From the NCBI RefSeq assembly GCF_000164135.1, contig NZ_GG770554.1, forward strand, positions 396,698 through 430,092: a DNA stretch of 33,395 nt, in the 5' to 3' direction. Shown here piece after piece: positions 15,575-23,020 of the stretch. Made by a program: the position numbers and the translations under genes. The notes beneath the pieces were generated by a model. The model had not been told where the DNA came from, did not search any database, and saw only the letters and a list, made by a program, of their open reading frames with translations. This DNA is from Mycobacterium parascrofulaceum ATCC BAA-614. GTDB taxonomy: Bacteria; Actinomycetota; Actinomycetes; Mycobacteriales; Mycobacteriaceae. Each line of letters starts with the position of its first letter. The first letter of the stretch is position 1.

Positions 15575-16453
15575 TCAGTTTTGGTGGGCTTTGACTTGTC
15601 GTCTGATGCGTTGGAGTTGTTCGTCTCGGCGGCGCAGTTTCTGGGCGCGTTTCAGGCTGTAGAGGGCTTCGCTGTGTTCGTTGACGCGGGCTTTGACGAG
15701 GGCGCCGTCGTGTCGCCAGCCCATGGTGCGCAGCCGGCGGGCGGTGATCCATCGGTCGAGTTGGTTGGGGTCGACGGGTTCGTCGATGTTGGTGAGGAGC
15801 TCGAGGATTTCGGTGGTGGTGCGGAGGTCGCGGGATTTGGCGGTCTCGCGTTGGTTTTTTTCGACGTCGATGGTTTGGCCGCATTCGGGGCAGGTGGTGG
15901 TGCGGTTGTCGGTGTCGGCGTAGAGCATGGTTCCGCATTCGATGGGGTCGCCGTCGGGGTAGTGGCCGCGGGTGGTGGGGCAGGTGCCGGCGAAGTGGCG
16001 TTCGTGGCGGTCGATGGCGCGGATGAGGTCGCCGCTGCGTTGGTCTGGGCCGACGAGTTGGGCGATGGTGCGGTAGGTGTGGCCGGCGATGTCGAGGCGT
16101 GCGATGGCTGCGGTGTTCGCTTGGAGCCAGCGGGCGAGGTTGGCGGTGGTGACTGTGTTGAGGGCGGGTGGTGTGCGTCCGGTGTGTCTTTGGGCGATGT
16201 CGGTGATGAGGTTTAGCAGGGTGTTTCGGAGTTTGCGTGCGATTTCGGCGGCGTCGAAGTCCATGATGTTGAGTTCGTCGGGGCGGCGGTTGCGGCCGAT
16301 GGTCCCGTGGTGGATGCGGTCTAGTTTTTGGATGCGAGTGTCGAGTTCTTCTGTGAGGCTTGGGATTTGGTCGAGCATGTTCTCTAGCTGTGTGGTGCAG
16401 TCGTTGCAGAGGTAGAGCTGGGCGGGGCGTCCGCAGTTCTGGCAGTTGATCAT
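15575..16453 (-). CDS. DNA-binding protein with zinc ribbons and C-terminal HTH
   Basis: About 292 residues from ATG 16453, which overlaps the upstream TAA as TAATG. It begins MINCQNCGRPAQLYLCNDC, a four-Cys ribbon, followed by a long helical region, LARWLQANTAAIARLDIAGH, and a second metal site (CPTTRGHYPDGDPIECG, later TTTCPECGQTIDV). The C-terminus resembles a helix-turn-helix (LTNIDEPVDPNQLDRWITARR, abridged, then MGWRHDGALVKARVNE). This architecture recurs in mycobacteriophages near the replication genes and probably binds DNA, perhaps as a late-gene or replication regulator (inference). Confidence 0.75.
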   Translation of the reverse strand: MINCQNCGRPAQLYLCNDCTTQLENMLDQIPSLTEELDTRIQKLDRIHHGTIGRNRRPDELNIMDFDAAEIARKLRNTLLNLITDIAQRHTGRTPPALNTVTTANLARWLQANTAAIARLDIAGHTYRTIAQLVGPDQRSGDLIRAIDRHERHFAGTCPTTRGHYPDGDPIECGTMLYADTDNRTTTCPECGQTIDVEKNQRETAKSRDLRTTTEILELLTNIDEPVDPNQLDRWITARRLRTMGWRHDGALVKARVNEHSEALYSLKRAQKLRRRDEQLQRIRRQVKAHQN

Positions 16454-16782
16454 TAGTCGGGCCACCTTCCGATCAGCCAGTCGTGGCCGTTTGTGATGCC
16501 GTCCCACCAGTGGGCGTCGAAGAGCTCCCATGTCCAGCGGTGGCCTTTGTACTCGGTGTGGACGAAGCGTCGGCCGTCGGTGGTGGTTGCGCTGTCGATG
16601 CGACCGTCCTCGTCGAGGCGTGTAGCTGGGCCGGCGGTGAGCAGCTGGGTGACGTAGTCGGCTGCGGTGAGCATGAGGTGCCCGACTCGATCAAGGTGTG
16701 GTTGGGGGTTGGGGTATTCGACGATGCCCCAGTCACATTCCACATCGCGATCGTTGACAACGCGTAGTTCGACGGAGGTCAT
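16453..16782 (-). CDS. Hypothetical phage protein
   Basis: A 109-residue protein from ATG 16782, overlapping the upstream resolvase stop by 4 bp and the next start by TAATG. It is Trp- and Asp-rich (DVECDWGIVEYPNPQPHLDR; HRWTWELFDAHWWDGITNGH) with a small alpha/beta look. I do not recognise a family. Its upstream extension to 17139 is the shadow of the resolvase gene. Confidence 0.68.
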   Translation of the reverse strand: MTSVELRVVNDRDVECDWGIVEYPNPQPHLDRVGHLMLTAADYVTQLLTAGPATRLDEDGRIDSATTTDGRRFVHTEYKGHRWTWELFDAHWWDGITNGHDWLIGRWPD

Positions 16783-17396
16783 CGCGGCGTTCCTACTTGC
16801 GGTGGTTCCGGTTTCACGCATGAAACTGAGGGCCATTGGGCTGCTTTCAGGCGGTTGTGGTGCTGGGGTCGGATCGCGAAGGGCATGGGGTCGCCGTGGT
16901 GGAATGCGCCGATCGCGGCGAGGACGAGCGCGTCGGCTTGGTCGTGGTTGGCGATGTGCGTGTTCGGCCACCAGGAGCGGACGGTGGTCAGGATGGCGCG
17001 TTTGTCGGCGTTCCCTTTGCCTGTGGCCCATTTCGCGCGGGTGGTGGGGGCGACGACGACGATCGGGATGCGTCGGGCGCGCAGCGTCGAATACAGTCCC
17101 CACCAGAGGCCGGAGCCGTCGTGCGTGGATGCGTTGCACGCGCCGTACGCCGGACCCTCAATCACCGCCAGGTCGATTCGGCTGCGTGCCGCGCGCAGCG
17201 TGTTCCGCTCATCGCATTCGTCGGCGAGGACTGCCATCACCGCGCGGCATTCGGCGACGATCCGATCACTGCGGTGGGCGTAGCTGCGGACGGAGAGCGT
17301 GCCGTGGCCGATCGACCGCAGCAGCATCGGCTGGCCGTTGTGCAGGACCGCGATGCCCGTATTGGTCAACGACGGGTCGATCCCGGCGACGATCAC
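16779..17396 (-). CDS. RuvC-like Holliday junction resolvase
   Basis: A 205-residue protein from GTG 17396, in GTGA overlap with the upstream gene. It shows the RNase H-fold catalytic pattern: GIDPSLTNTGIAVL (first Asp), LAVIEGPAYGA (Glu), and near the end NHDQADALVLAAIGAFH (paired Asp), plus a KWATGKGNADKRAI segment as in RuvC. It would resolve branched replication or recombination intermediates before packaging. Its presence beside the initiator and recombinase genes fits a recombination-dependent replication scheme. Confidence 0.88.
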   Translation of the reverse strand: MIVAGIDPSLTNTGIAVLHNGQPMLLRSIGHGTLSVRSYAHRSDRIVAECRAVMAVLADECDERNTLRAARSRIDLAVIEGPAYGACNASTHDGSGLWWGLYSTLRARRIPIVVVAPTTRAKWATGKGNADKRAILTTVRSWWPNTHIANHDQADALVLAAIGAFHHGDPMPFAIRPQHHNRLKAAQWPSVSCVKPEPPQVGTPR

Positions 17397-18286
17397 GCGA
17401 TCACGCGCCAGTCGTGTTCGGTGCAGCGGTGCACCGCGGTGTCGTCGTCGACCATGCCGCGGTCGTCGCAGTGCGGGCATTCACGGACGCTGGTCCAGAA
17501 CCCGGCACGCAGATCGGCTTGCCGTTCGGTGTGCTGTTCAAGCCAGCGCTCGCGGCGTCGGCGGTATCCGGCGCACGAGCCGCATGGTGCCGGGTCGGGG
17601 TCGTTTCGGTGTTTGGCGCAGGTTTCGGGTGGGGGCTCGTTGGGGTCGGCTGAGGATGGTTCGTCGGCGTTGGGATTTTCGGTCGGGCCCTCCCCAACTT
17701 GAGTATTTCCCAAGGTGAGATATCCAGATCCAGATCCATATCCCTGGGGTTCGCGAAGGGTTCGGGAACCGTTTAAGGGTTCGGGAACGGTTTCGGGAAG
17801 GGTTTGCGTAGGGTTCTGTTCGGTTCCGGAACGGTTCAACGGTTCGGGAACGGTTTCCGGCTCGATCTGGTCCGCGACCCTGTCCGCATCTGCTTTGTGC
17901 AGGCGCCGTAGTTCCTTCGCTAGCTCGAACCGGATCTTCTCGGAGGCCACCATGCCGGCGCACCGCAGCGCGTTCTTCAGGATATTCGGATACCGCGCGA
18001 CCTCGCAGTGCCGCATGTAGGACCGGATAAACAGCTCGTCGGTGTCTTCGTCGACGAACACGAATCGGTGGCGTTCCAACACATTCAGGTCCGCGGTGAA
18101 GTCCTCGGCGGTGACGGCGTCGCAGCCCTTGGTCCACTTGGCGACCTGAAGCGGCTGGACCCCGGCCCGGTCGAGTTCTTTCTGGCTGATCAGCTGGGCG
18201 TAGGTTGCCTGCGCGGTGCGCGGGAGGGCGCGGAATTCCTTGTCGCGCCAGATGGACTCTTTGAGCAGCCCGGCCGCGTTAGCCAT
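17393..18286 (-). CDS. Replication initiation-like protein with zinc ribbons
   Basis: A 297-residue protein from ATG 18286 after GGAGGC. Residues 1-125 look like a winged-helix DNA-binding region (GLLKESIWRDKEFRALPRTAQ; ELFIRSYMRHCEVARYPNIL) as in actinophage replisome-organiser or DnaD-like proteins. Residues about 145-195 are a linker holding two copies of PETVPEPLN, encoded by iteron-like DNA repeats. The C-terminus has CxxC sites (CAKH...CGSC; CPHCDDRG...CTEH). By analogy with lambda O, the repeats inside the gene could be the origin it binds (inference). Confidence 0.75.
   Translation of the reverse strand: MANAAGLLKESIWRDKEFRALPRTAQATYAQLISQKELDRAGVQPLQVAKWTKGCDAVTAEDFTADLNVLERHRFVFVDEDTDELFIRSYMRHCEVARYPNILKNALRCAGMVASEKIRFELAKELRRLHKADADRVADQIEPETVPEPLNRSGTEQNPTQTLPETVPEPLNGSRTLREPQGYGSGSGYLTLGNTQVGEGPTENPNADEPSSADPNEPPPETCAKHRNDPDPAPCGSCAGYRRRRERWLEQHTERQADLRAGFWTSVRECPHCDDRGMVDDDTAVHRCTEHDWRVIA
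17758..17858. repeat. Iteron-like repeats GTTCGGGAAC (candidate phage origin)
   Basis: GTTCGGGAAC lies at 17760, 17779 and 17842, with GTTCCGGAAC at 17823 and TTTCGGGAAG at 17791. The pairs 17760/17779 and 17823/17842 are both 19 bp apart. Each copy is near-palindromic. Next to them, 17690-17750 is AT-richer than its surroundings and holds CCAGAT direct repeats and GATATCC. Iterons and an AT-rich flank inside an initiator gene are the classic lambdoid origin layout. Confidence 0.6.
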
Positions 18287-19109
18287 CGAGTAGTGCCTCC
18301 GCTTCGTCTAGGACTGCGTTGTCTCGGTCGGTGCGGTTGAAGGCCGCGCCCTCGCGTTCGAGTGCGCAGTAGTAGAGCGCCGTCGCGATTTCCATGCGAC
18401 AGACGGGATCTCCGCAGTAGGCGCCCGATTCGCGGTGCTTGCAGTTGAGAATCGACGCGAGCTGCTTTTCGTCGTACCAGCTGAGCGCGTTCTGGTAGTT
18501 CGCGTCGAAGTGCTGTTTGAGTTCGTCTCCGGTCCAGATCGTTCCGAGCAGCCGCGCGCGTGGGCTGTCTTGTAGAGGGCTCCCGACGAGTTCTGCGGCC
18601 CGGTCTTGCATCTGGCGTATCCGTTTCCAGCAGCAGCCGCAGAAGTAGGCCCAGCGGTCGCCGAGGCCGCGTTTACGCCGTGCTGTGTCGGCGAGGTAGA
18701 GCAGCGTGTCTTGGCTCAGCCCCGCGCGGATGAACGTCACTACGCTCGATGACCAATCGGCCGGTATCCAATAGGGCTGCCAGGCGTCGTAGAAGGCGTC
18801 AAGGATGCGTTCGATCGCGTCGTCTTCGGCCGCGATCTCTTCGGCGGCCTGGCGCATAGCTGCGGCCCATCGCATCGCGTCTCCGGCGACGTCAGCGACG
18901 AGTGCGGCGTCGGCCGGCATCGACGATTTGCCGCCGTTGCAGTCACCGCACGCGGCGACGAGGTTGCTCGGATCGTCGCTGCCGCCCAATGCTTCTGGGA
19001 TGACATGGTCGACAGTGAGTTTCGCGTCGGGTGCGGTGACTCCGCAGTAGCGGCAGGTGTGGTTGTCGCGGCGCAGGATCTCGAATCTGAGCCGTTTCGA
19101 TACGGCCAT
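18279..19109 (-). CDS. HNH endonuclease with long C-terminal domain
   Basis: A 276-residue protein from ATG 19109. Residues 1-65 are a full HNH domain: FEILRRDNHTCRYCGVTAPD, TVDHVIPEALGGSDDPSNLV and CGDCNGGKSS. The remaining 210 residues are helical and Trp/Cys-containing (FCGCCWKRIRQMQDRAAELV; KHRESGAYCGDPVCRMEI) and not familiar. A role in nicking or cutting during replication is possible, or it may be a homing-type enzyme. It overlaps the initiator gene by 8 bp. Confidence 0.88.
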   Translation of the reverse strand: MAVSKRLRFEILRRDNHTCRYCGVTAPDAKLTVDHVIPEALGGSDDPSNLVAACGDCNGGKSSMPADAALVADVAGDAMRWAAAMRQAAEEIAAEDDAIERILDAFYDAWQPYWIPADWSSSVVTFIRAGLSQDTLLYLADTARRKRGLGDRWAYFCGCCWKRIRQMQDRAAELVGSPLQDSPRARLLGTIWTGDELKQHFDANYQNALSWYDEKQLASILNCKHRESGAYCGDPVCRMEIATALYYCALEREGAAFNRTDRDNAVLDEAEALLDG

Positions 19110-19268
19110 TCAGCTGCTCTCCTCCTGTGGTGGTTGTGCGGTGCAGTCGGCGCGGTGGGTGTTGTGCACGGCGTGGTAGTAGCCGCAGCCCACGCAGAAG
19201 CCTTTGCGGTCGGTGGCGGCTGAGAAGACTTGCGCCCACCGATCGCGGGGTTTGGATTCCTTAGACAC
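19110..19268 (-). CDS. Small zinc-finger-like protein
   Basis: A 52-residue protein from GTG 19268, overlapping the stop of the upstream gene. It contains FCVGCGYYHAVHNTHRADC, a CxxC-H-H-C set able to hold one zinc ion. It abuts the HNH start directly (TGAATG). The longer frame to 19364 is rejected because it overlaps an upstream gene and reads as low-complexity. Function unknown. Confidence 0.65.
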   Translation of the reverse strand: MSKESKPRDRWAQVFSAATDRKGFCVGCGYYHAVHNTHRADCTAQPPQEESS

Positions 19269-19509
19269 CGAATGTCGCCATGACGCGGGCCGCGGCGGTG
19301 GTGAGTTCCTGGATCGTGGGCAGGGCGTCGACCATCCGCTGCTGCAGCTCGGCCGGTGGCACAACTTGCAGGTGCAGGCTGGTGCGGTCGGCTACGGGGT
19401 CGTATTCGGCCGCGACCGCCCGGTAGAACGCGCCGAACTGGTCGGGCCCGACGATGTTGTCGGGATCAAACTGTCGGTGGTCGCCGCGGTAGTGGAGCTG
19501 GTCGGTCAT
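19261..19509 (-). CDS. Hypothetical phage protein
   Basis: An 82-residue protein from ATG 19509 with GGAGG further upstream. Sequence begins MTDQLHYRGDHRQFDPDNIV and ends in a helix (IQELTTAAARVMATFGV). I do not recognise it. The gene follows the strong hairpin at 19535-19573. Confidence 0.65.
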   Translation of the reverse strand: MTDQLHYRGDHRQFDPDNIVGPDQFGAFYRAVAAEYDPVADRTSLHLQVVPPAELQQRMVDALPTIQELTTAAARVMATFGV

Positions 19510-19534
19510 GAAGGGGTGCCTCCGCTTGGGGGTG

Positions 19535-19573
19535 GCGTGGCCGCGGCCTGAAGGGGTGTCGCCGCGGCCACGC
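19535..19573. terminator. Perfect 13-bp stem-loop between two early genes
   Basis: GCGTGGCCGCGGC (19535-19547) pairs fully with GCCGCGGCCACGC (19561-19573) around a 13-nt loop, filling the 75-bp gap between the stop at 19585 and the start at 19509. AAGGGGTG flanks it twice (19511, 19551). No T-run follows on the minus strand. It may terminate, attenuate or process the early transcript. Confidence 0.6.
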
Positions 19574-19584
19574 GTAAGGGATGG

Positions 19585-19995
19585 TTAGTCGGCGACCATG
19601 CGGTTTTCTTCGGCCATCTCGCGTTGCCGGCGGATCTCGTAGCTGCCGGGTGCGATGCCCATGTAGCCGTGCTCGGGGTGGGCGAGGTAGGCGGTTGATC
19701 CTTCGGGCACTGACAGCAACGCGACGCGGAGGTCGCGCGCTGATCCGGCGTTCACGTCGCAGTAGACCGGGCCGTCGGCGGCGTAGATGGCGTGGGTGTT
19801 GCCGCCGGACTCGCCGCGCACGACAGGAGTTCCTTTGGTCGGTACGGGCGTCTTGGCTGTCCCCTGCACGGGCCGGACGAGGACGTCGCCCTGGCGCTGC
19901 ACACCGGCCAACACGGGGATGTCGACGTCAGCGAGGTCGGTTGCGGTGACGACGTCGACGCCGGTGGCCTCGATCATCTGGGTGGTTGTTGCCAT
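19585..19995 (-). CDS. Hypothetical phage protein
   Basis: A 136-residue protein from ATG 19995, after AGAAAGGGAAA. It starts MATTTQMIEATGVDVVTATD, has a beta-rich middle (IPVLAGVQRQGDVLVRPVQG; HAIYAADGPVYCDVN) and ends in a basic helix. Proteins of this look are common in the early regions of mycobacteriophages, without known function as far as I recall. Confidence 0.7.
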   Translation of the reverse strand: MATTTQMIEATGVDVVTATDLADVDIPVLAGVQRQGDVLVRPVQGTAKTPVPTKGTPVVRGESGGNTHAIYAADGPVYCDVNAGSARDLRVALLSVPEGSTAYLAHPEHGYMGIAPGSYEIRRQREMAEENRMVAD

Positions 19996-20030
19996 GGTGT
20001 ATTTCCCTTTCTGTGTGATTTGGCCGGGGC

Positions 20031-21467
20031 TTAGGTTGCGCGGGCCAGTTCCTTGTACTCACGCTCGGTGAGGTCGAAGGTCCATGCCGCGGCGGCGATC
20101 GCGGTGCGGCAATCGGTGGGGATGGTGAGTCCGAAGGTGTGGCGTGTACCGTCGCGTTCACGGGTCGCGTTGTGCGCCACGAGGACCCGGACGGGAAGGT
20201 CTAGGACGTCGCGTGGCACGTCGTAGAGACGTAGCAGCTGCCCGGGATTACCGGGGTCAGGGGCTTCGTCCGCGAGTTTCATGCCGGCCGAGGTGACGAA
20301 TTGATCCCAGCCCATTTTCTCGATCGCGCAGCGGCGGATCTCGGTGTTGCGTTCGGCCATGATCCGCTCGACGTCCCAACCTTTTTCGATCAGGTCAGCA
20401 GGGACACGCGTGCCGTGCCAGGAATAAACGCCCCAGCCATCTGCCCACTGCACAGCGGGCCCGGTCTCGCAGTGGAGACGGTTACGACCGCCGGCGGATT
20501 CGATGTGGAGCGCGCTGGGCAGGTCGCAGACCATGATGAAGGCGCGTGTTGGCCACCAGTAGCCGGCGGACATGGCGTCTTCGCAGGCTCGGGCGCGGTC
20601 CCAGATGTCTTGGTCGAGTTGAAGTTCGGTGACGTCGCGGAAGTAGGAGATGAAGGCGCACCAGTCAGCCCAGCTGTGTCGCGAGAAATATTGCGACCAG
20701 CGGTCCCTGACCGAGGCCCTGACCGAGGCCCTGACCGAGTCCCCGACCGAGTCCCAGACCGAGTCCCCGACCGAGTCCCTGACCGAGGCCCTGACCGAGG
20801 CCCTGACCGAGTCCCAGACCGAGTCCCCGACCGAGGCCCTGACCGAGTCCCCGACCGAGTCCCCGACCGAGTCCCAGACCGAGTCCCCGACCGAGTCCCT
20901 GACCGAGGCCCTGACCGAGGCCCTGACCGAGTCCCAGACCGAGTCCCCGACCGAGGCCCTGACCGAGTCCCCGACCGAGGCCCAGACCGAGTCCCTGACC
21001 GAGTCCCAGACCGAGGCCCAGACCGAGGCCCCGACCGAGGCCCCGACCGAGTCCCCGACCGAGGCCCAGACCGAGTCCCCGACCGAGGCCCAGACCGAGT
21101 CCCCGACCGAGGCCCAGACCGAGGCCCCGACCGAGGCCCCGACCGAGTCCCAGACCGAGGCCCAGACCGAGTCCCTGACCGAGTCCCAGACCGAGTCCCC
21201 GTTACCCTTGGCGATTTCGTCGAGGATGTGACCAGCAATCGGCGCGGCGAAAGCACCCACGAGCGGTGATGACACGCGGACGACGACACCGGGCCACGGA
21301 ATGCCGGCGTATTCGTAGCATTTTCGGGCGCCGGTCTCCCAAACCGCCCATTCCTCTTCGGTGAGGGGTTGTGTGCGCCAGCCGTATTCGATCCATTCCT
21401 GGGCGAATGAGGCCATCCGGGCGTGCTGTTGCGGTGTGAGTTCGGTGAGTTTTTTGCGTGGGGCCAT
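20031..21467 (-). CDS. DUF6745-like protein with 41 tandem tetrapeptide repeats
   Basis: A 478-residue protein from ATG 21467 (MAPRKKLTELTPQQHARMAS). The N-terminal 90 residues and C-terminal 220 residues (with RNRLHCETGPAVQWADGWGV and a late IEKMGWDQFVTSAGM) resemble the DUF6745 family, whose members often carry X-[AD]-[SQ]-V-type tetrapeptides. Here the middle is a run of X-[A/D]-S-V with X being Trp, Gly or Arg. Such a regular repeat could form a solenoid or a long coil. Function is not known. A start at 21548 would read through the upstream gene and is rejected. Confidence 0.78.
   Translation of the reverse strand: MAPRKKLTELTPQQHARMASFAQEWIEYGWRTQPLTEEEWAVWETGARKCYEYAGIPWPGVVVRVSSPLVGAFAAPIAGHILDEIAKGNGDSVWDSVRDSVWASVWDSVGASVGASVWASVGDSVWASVGDSVWASVGDSVGASVGASVWASVWDSVRDSVWASVGDSVRASVGDSVWDSVRASVRASVRDSVGDSVWDSVGDSVGDSVRASVGDSVWDSVRASVRASVRDSVGDSVWDSVGDSVRASVRASVRDRWSQYFSRHSWADWCAFISYFRDVTELQLDQDIWDRARACEDAMSAGYWWPTRAFIMVCDLPSALHIESAGGRNRLHCETGPAVQWADGWGVYSWHGTRVPADLIEKGWDVERIMAERNTEIRRCAIEKMGWDQFVTSAGMKLADEAPDPGNPGQLLRLYDVPRDVLDLPVRVLVAHNATRERDGTRHTFGLTIPTDCRTAIAAAAWTFDLTEREYKELARAT
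20705..21196. repeat. 12-bp minisatellite, 41 units
   Basis: The plus strand reads CCCNGACCGAGK repeated exactly 41 times. N is T, C or A and K is G or T; the other ten positions look invariant. On the coding strand these two sites change one residue among Arg, Gly and Trp and another between Ala and Asp. Bases 20733-20859 recur unchanged at 20853-20979, a 120-bp (10-unit) duplication. The unit is a multiple of three, so gain or loss of units keeps the frame. Confidence 0.97.
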
Positions 21468-21471
21468 GTAC

Positions 21472-21903
21472 CTATTCGCTCTCGTCGTCGCTGTGGCTGA
21501 ATGCGGGGCTGATGTCGTCGCCCGCTTCGTCTTCGGCGTCCTCGTCATCCTGGTGCTCGTCGTCGACGGCCTCGGGATTCACGTCGCCGGCTTCGTCGAA
21601 CAGGCCGGGCTGGTTGTCGTCGGTGTTAGGTGGCTGCTTGCCCGCTTCCCAGCACGCCTGAATCGTGAGGGTGCGGGTGTAGCGCATTTCGCCGTCTTTG
21701 CGTTCGATCGGCCCGTGTTCGGCGGTGCAGCGCGCGCGGACGATGTAGGTGCGGACCTCGCCGACCGCGGGGGGTTCGTCCATGGCACAGGGTGTTGAGC
21801 CGAACGCGAGGTAGGCGGCCGGGGTGTCGAGCAGGTCGTCGGGGATGTCGTCGAGCGCGTTGGTGGTGGGCAGGTCGATAGGCGGGTCGGTGATTAGAGC
21901 CAT
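21472..21903 (-). CDS. Hypothetical protein with acidic tail
   Basis: A 143-residue protein from ATG 21903, after GAAAGGAACC. The first 100 residues include LPTTNALDDIPDDLLDTPAA, then VRTYIVRARCTAEHGPIERK and MRYTRTLTIQACWEAG. The last 45 are very acidic (Asp and Glu). It lies just downstream of RecT; similar proteins accompany recT in other actinophages, but I know of no proven role. Confidence 0.7.
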   Translation of the reverse strand: MALITDPPIDLPTTNALDDIPDDLLDTPAAYLAFGSTPCAMDEPPAVGEVRTYIVRARCTAEHGPIERKDGEMRYTRTLTIQACWEAGKQPPNTDDNQPGLFDEAGDVNPEAVDDEHQDDEDAEDEAGDDISPAFSHSDDESE

Positions 21904-21942
21904 GTGCGTGGGTTCCTTTCGGTGCGTGGGGTTTTGGTGGGG

Positions 21943-22043
21943 CTGGCCGGGCCGCGCAGGTCAGCACTCGCCGCGTAGGAGTTCGCGGGTCGTGGTGCTG
22001 CCTTCACGTCAGGTGTCAGCGCGCGTTGACGCGGCCCGGCCAG
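21943..22043. ncRNA. Candidate structured RNA: 14-bp stem closing a 73-nt loop
   Basis: CTGGCCGGGCCGCG (21943-21956) is the exact reverse complement of CGCGGCCCGGCCAG (22030-22043). Inside, CAGCAC near 21963 and GTGCTG near 21999 can pair, and GTCA/TGAC near 22010-22029 can form a further hairpin. It fills most of a 145-bp gap between recT and the next gene, in an operon where most genes overlap. It could be a structured RNA, an attenuator, or a protein-binding DNA site. Confidence 0.5.
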
Positions 22044-22048
22044 GTCTG

Positions 22049-23020
22049 TCATCGCCGGCCGTCTTGGGCTTGCGCGGATTCGAGGACGTCGATCAACACG
22101 TGGGCTTCGGCTTTCGACAGCTCCTTGTTGCTGCCGACGCGTCGGGCGACGTTCGATTCGACCCATTGGAACCAGTCGGCGCGGCCTTCGTCAGTGTCGG
22201 CGTAGCCTTCGTGTTGCCGCAGGATCGAGAGTTTCTGCAGCTGTGCCCGCGTGATTCCCGGCTCGTCGGACGGATCGTCGGCGTCGTAGCCGGCGGTGTT
22301 GTCGTCCACTTGGCCGACTCGGCTGACCTGCTGCGTTTCCGGTTCTGGACGATTTTCTGAGGCGCGTTGCGGTTGGTCGTCCACCGGGTTTCCGATGGCG
22401 GCGCGCAGTCCGTCGACCCCGCGGGCAACACGCTCGGACCGAACACGCTGCGGAGCCACCTCAAGGTCCAGTTCTTCGCGCGCGTACGGGATCCCGAGCA
22501 GGATGTCCGGGGCGATCTTGCGGCACACTTCCATCGCGGCCTTGGCGTAGAGCATCGCCTGCGGGTCGGTCTTGTACTTGGCGTTGCTGGTGTACTTCGC
22601 TTGCTCGGCGCGGCCGATGTCCCAGGTGGACTCTTCGACCTGGCTTGTGCGCGGGTCGGTCGCGCGCACGGTCACCGAATCGTTCGTCGACGACAGCGTT
22701 TCGACGAGGATGCCGTGCCGCTTCACCAACGCCACGGCGGTGCGGGCGTAAATGGCCGGTTTACCTTGGACGACAAAGATCTGTTGCAGCGACTGGATCG
22801 GATTCAGGCCGAGCTCGGCCCCGTAGAGGATGGCGGCGGCGGCGTTGCCGGGCTTACCTTTGTAGTCGGCGGGCACCATGTCGGTTCCGGCCAGCGCGTC
22901 GCCGAGCTGCTTGGCCGCGGTCATCGCCTGCGCGTGCGCCATCAGCTGGCCGATGGCTTCGTTGTGCGCGGGCCGCGCGGCGGGCAGGATCTCGATCTCG
23001 TTGGCGTGTTCGACGGTCAT
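22049..23020 (-). CDS. recT: RecT family single-strand annealing protein
   Basis: A 323-residue protein from ATG 23020, ATGA-coupled to the exonuclease gene. It has the RecT pattern: AAILYGAELGLNPIQSLQQI, FVVQGKPAIYARTAVALVKR, STWDIGRAEQAKYTSN and DPQAMLYAKAAMEVCRKIAP. After about residue 195 comes a low-complexity linker and a C-terminal helical domain (LQKLSILRQHEGYADTDEGR) like those of other actinophage RecT proteins. It anneals complementary strands made by the partner exonuclease, for recombination or end repair. Confidence 0.94.
   Translation of the reverse strand: MTVEHANEIEILPAARPAHNEAIGQLMAHAQAMTAAKQLGDALAGTDMVPADYKGKPGNAAAAILYGAELGLNPIQSLQQIFVVQGKPAIYARTAVALVKRHGILVETLSSTNDSVTVRATDPRTSQVEESTWDIGRAEQAKYTSNAKYKTDPQAMLYAKAAMEVCRKIAPDILLGIPYAREELDLEVAPQRVRSERVARGVDGLRAAIGNPVDDQPQRASENRPEPETQQVSRVGQVDDNTAGYDADDPSDEPGITRAQLQKLSILRQHEGYADTDEGRADWFQWVESNVARRVGSNKELSKAEAHVLIDVLESAQAQDGRR

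Noticed and set aside
20705..21196. CRISPR array
   Set aside because: Units are contiguous 12-mers with no spacers and lie within a coding frame.
20301..21269. Long open frames in the other five frames over the minisatellite
   Set aside because: A stop-free 12-bp unit opens every frame automatically; only the minus frame with real flanking domains is coding.
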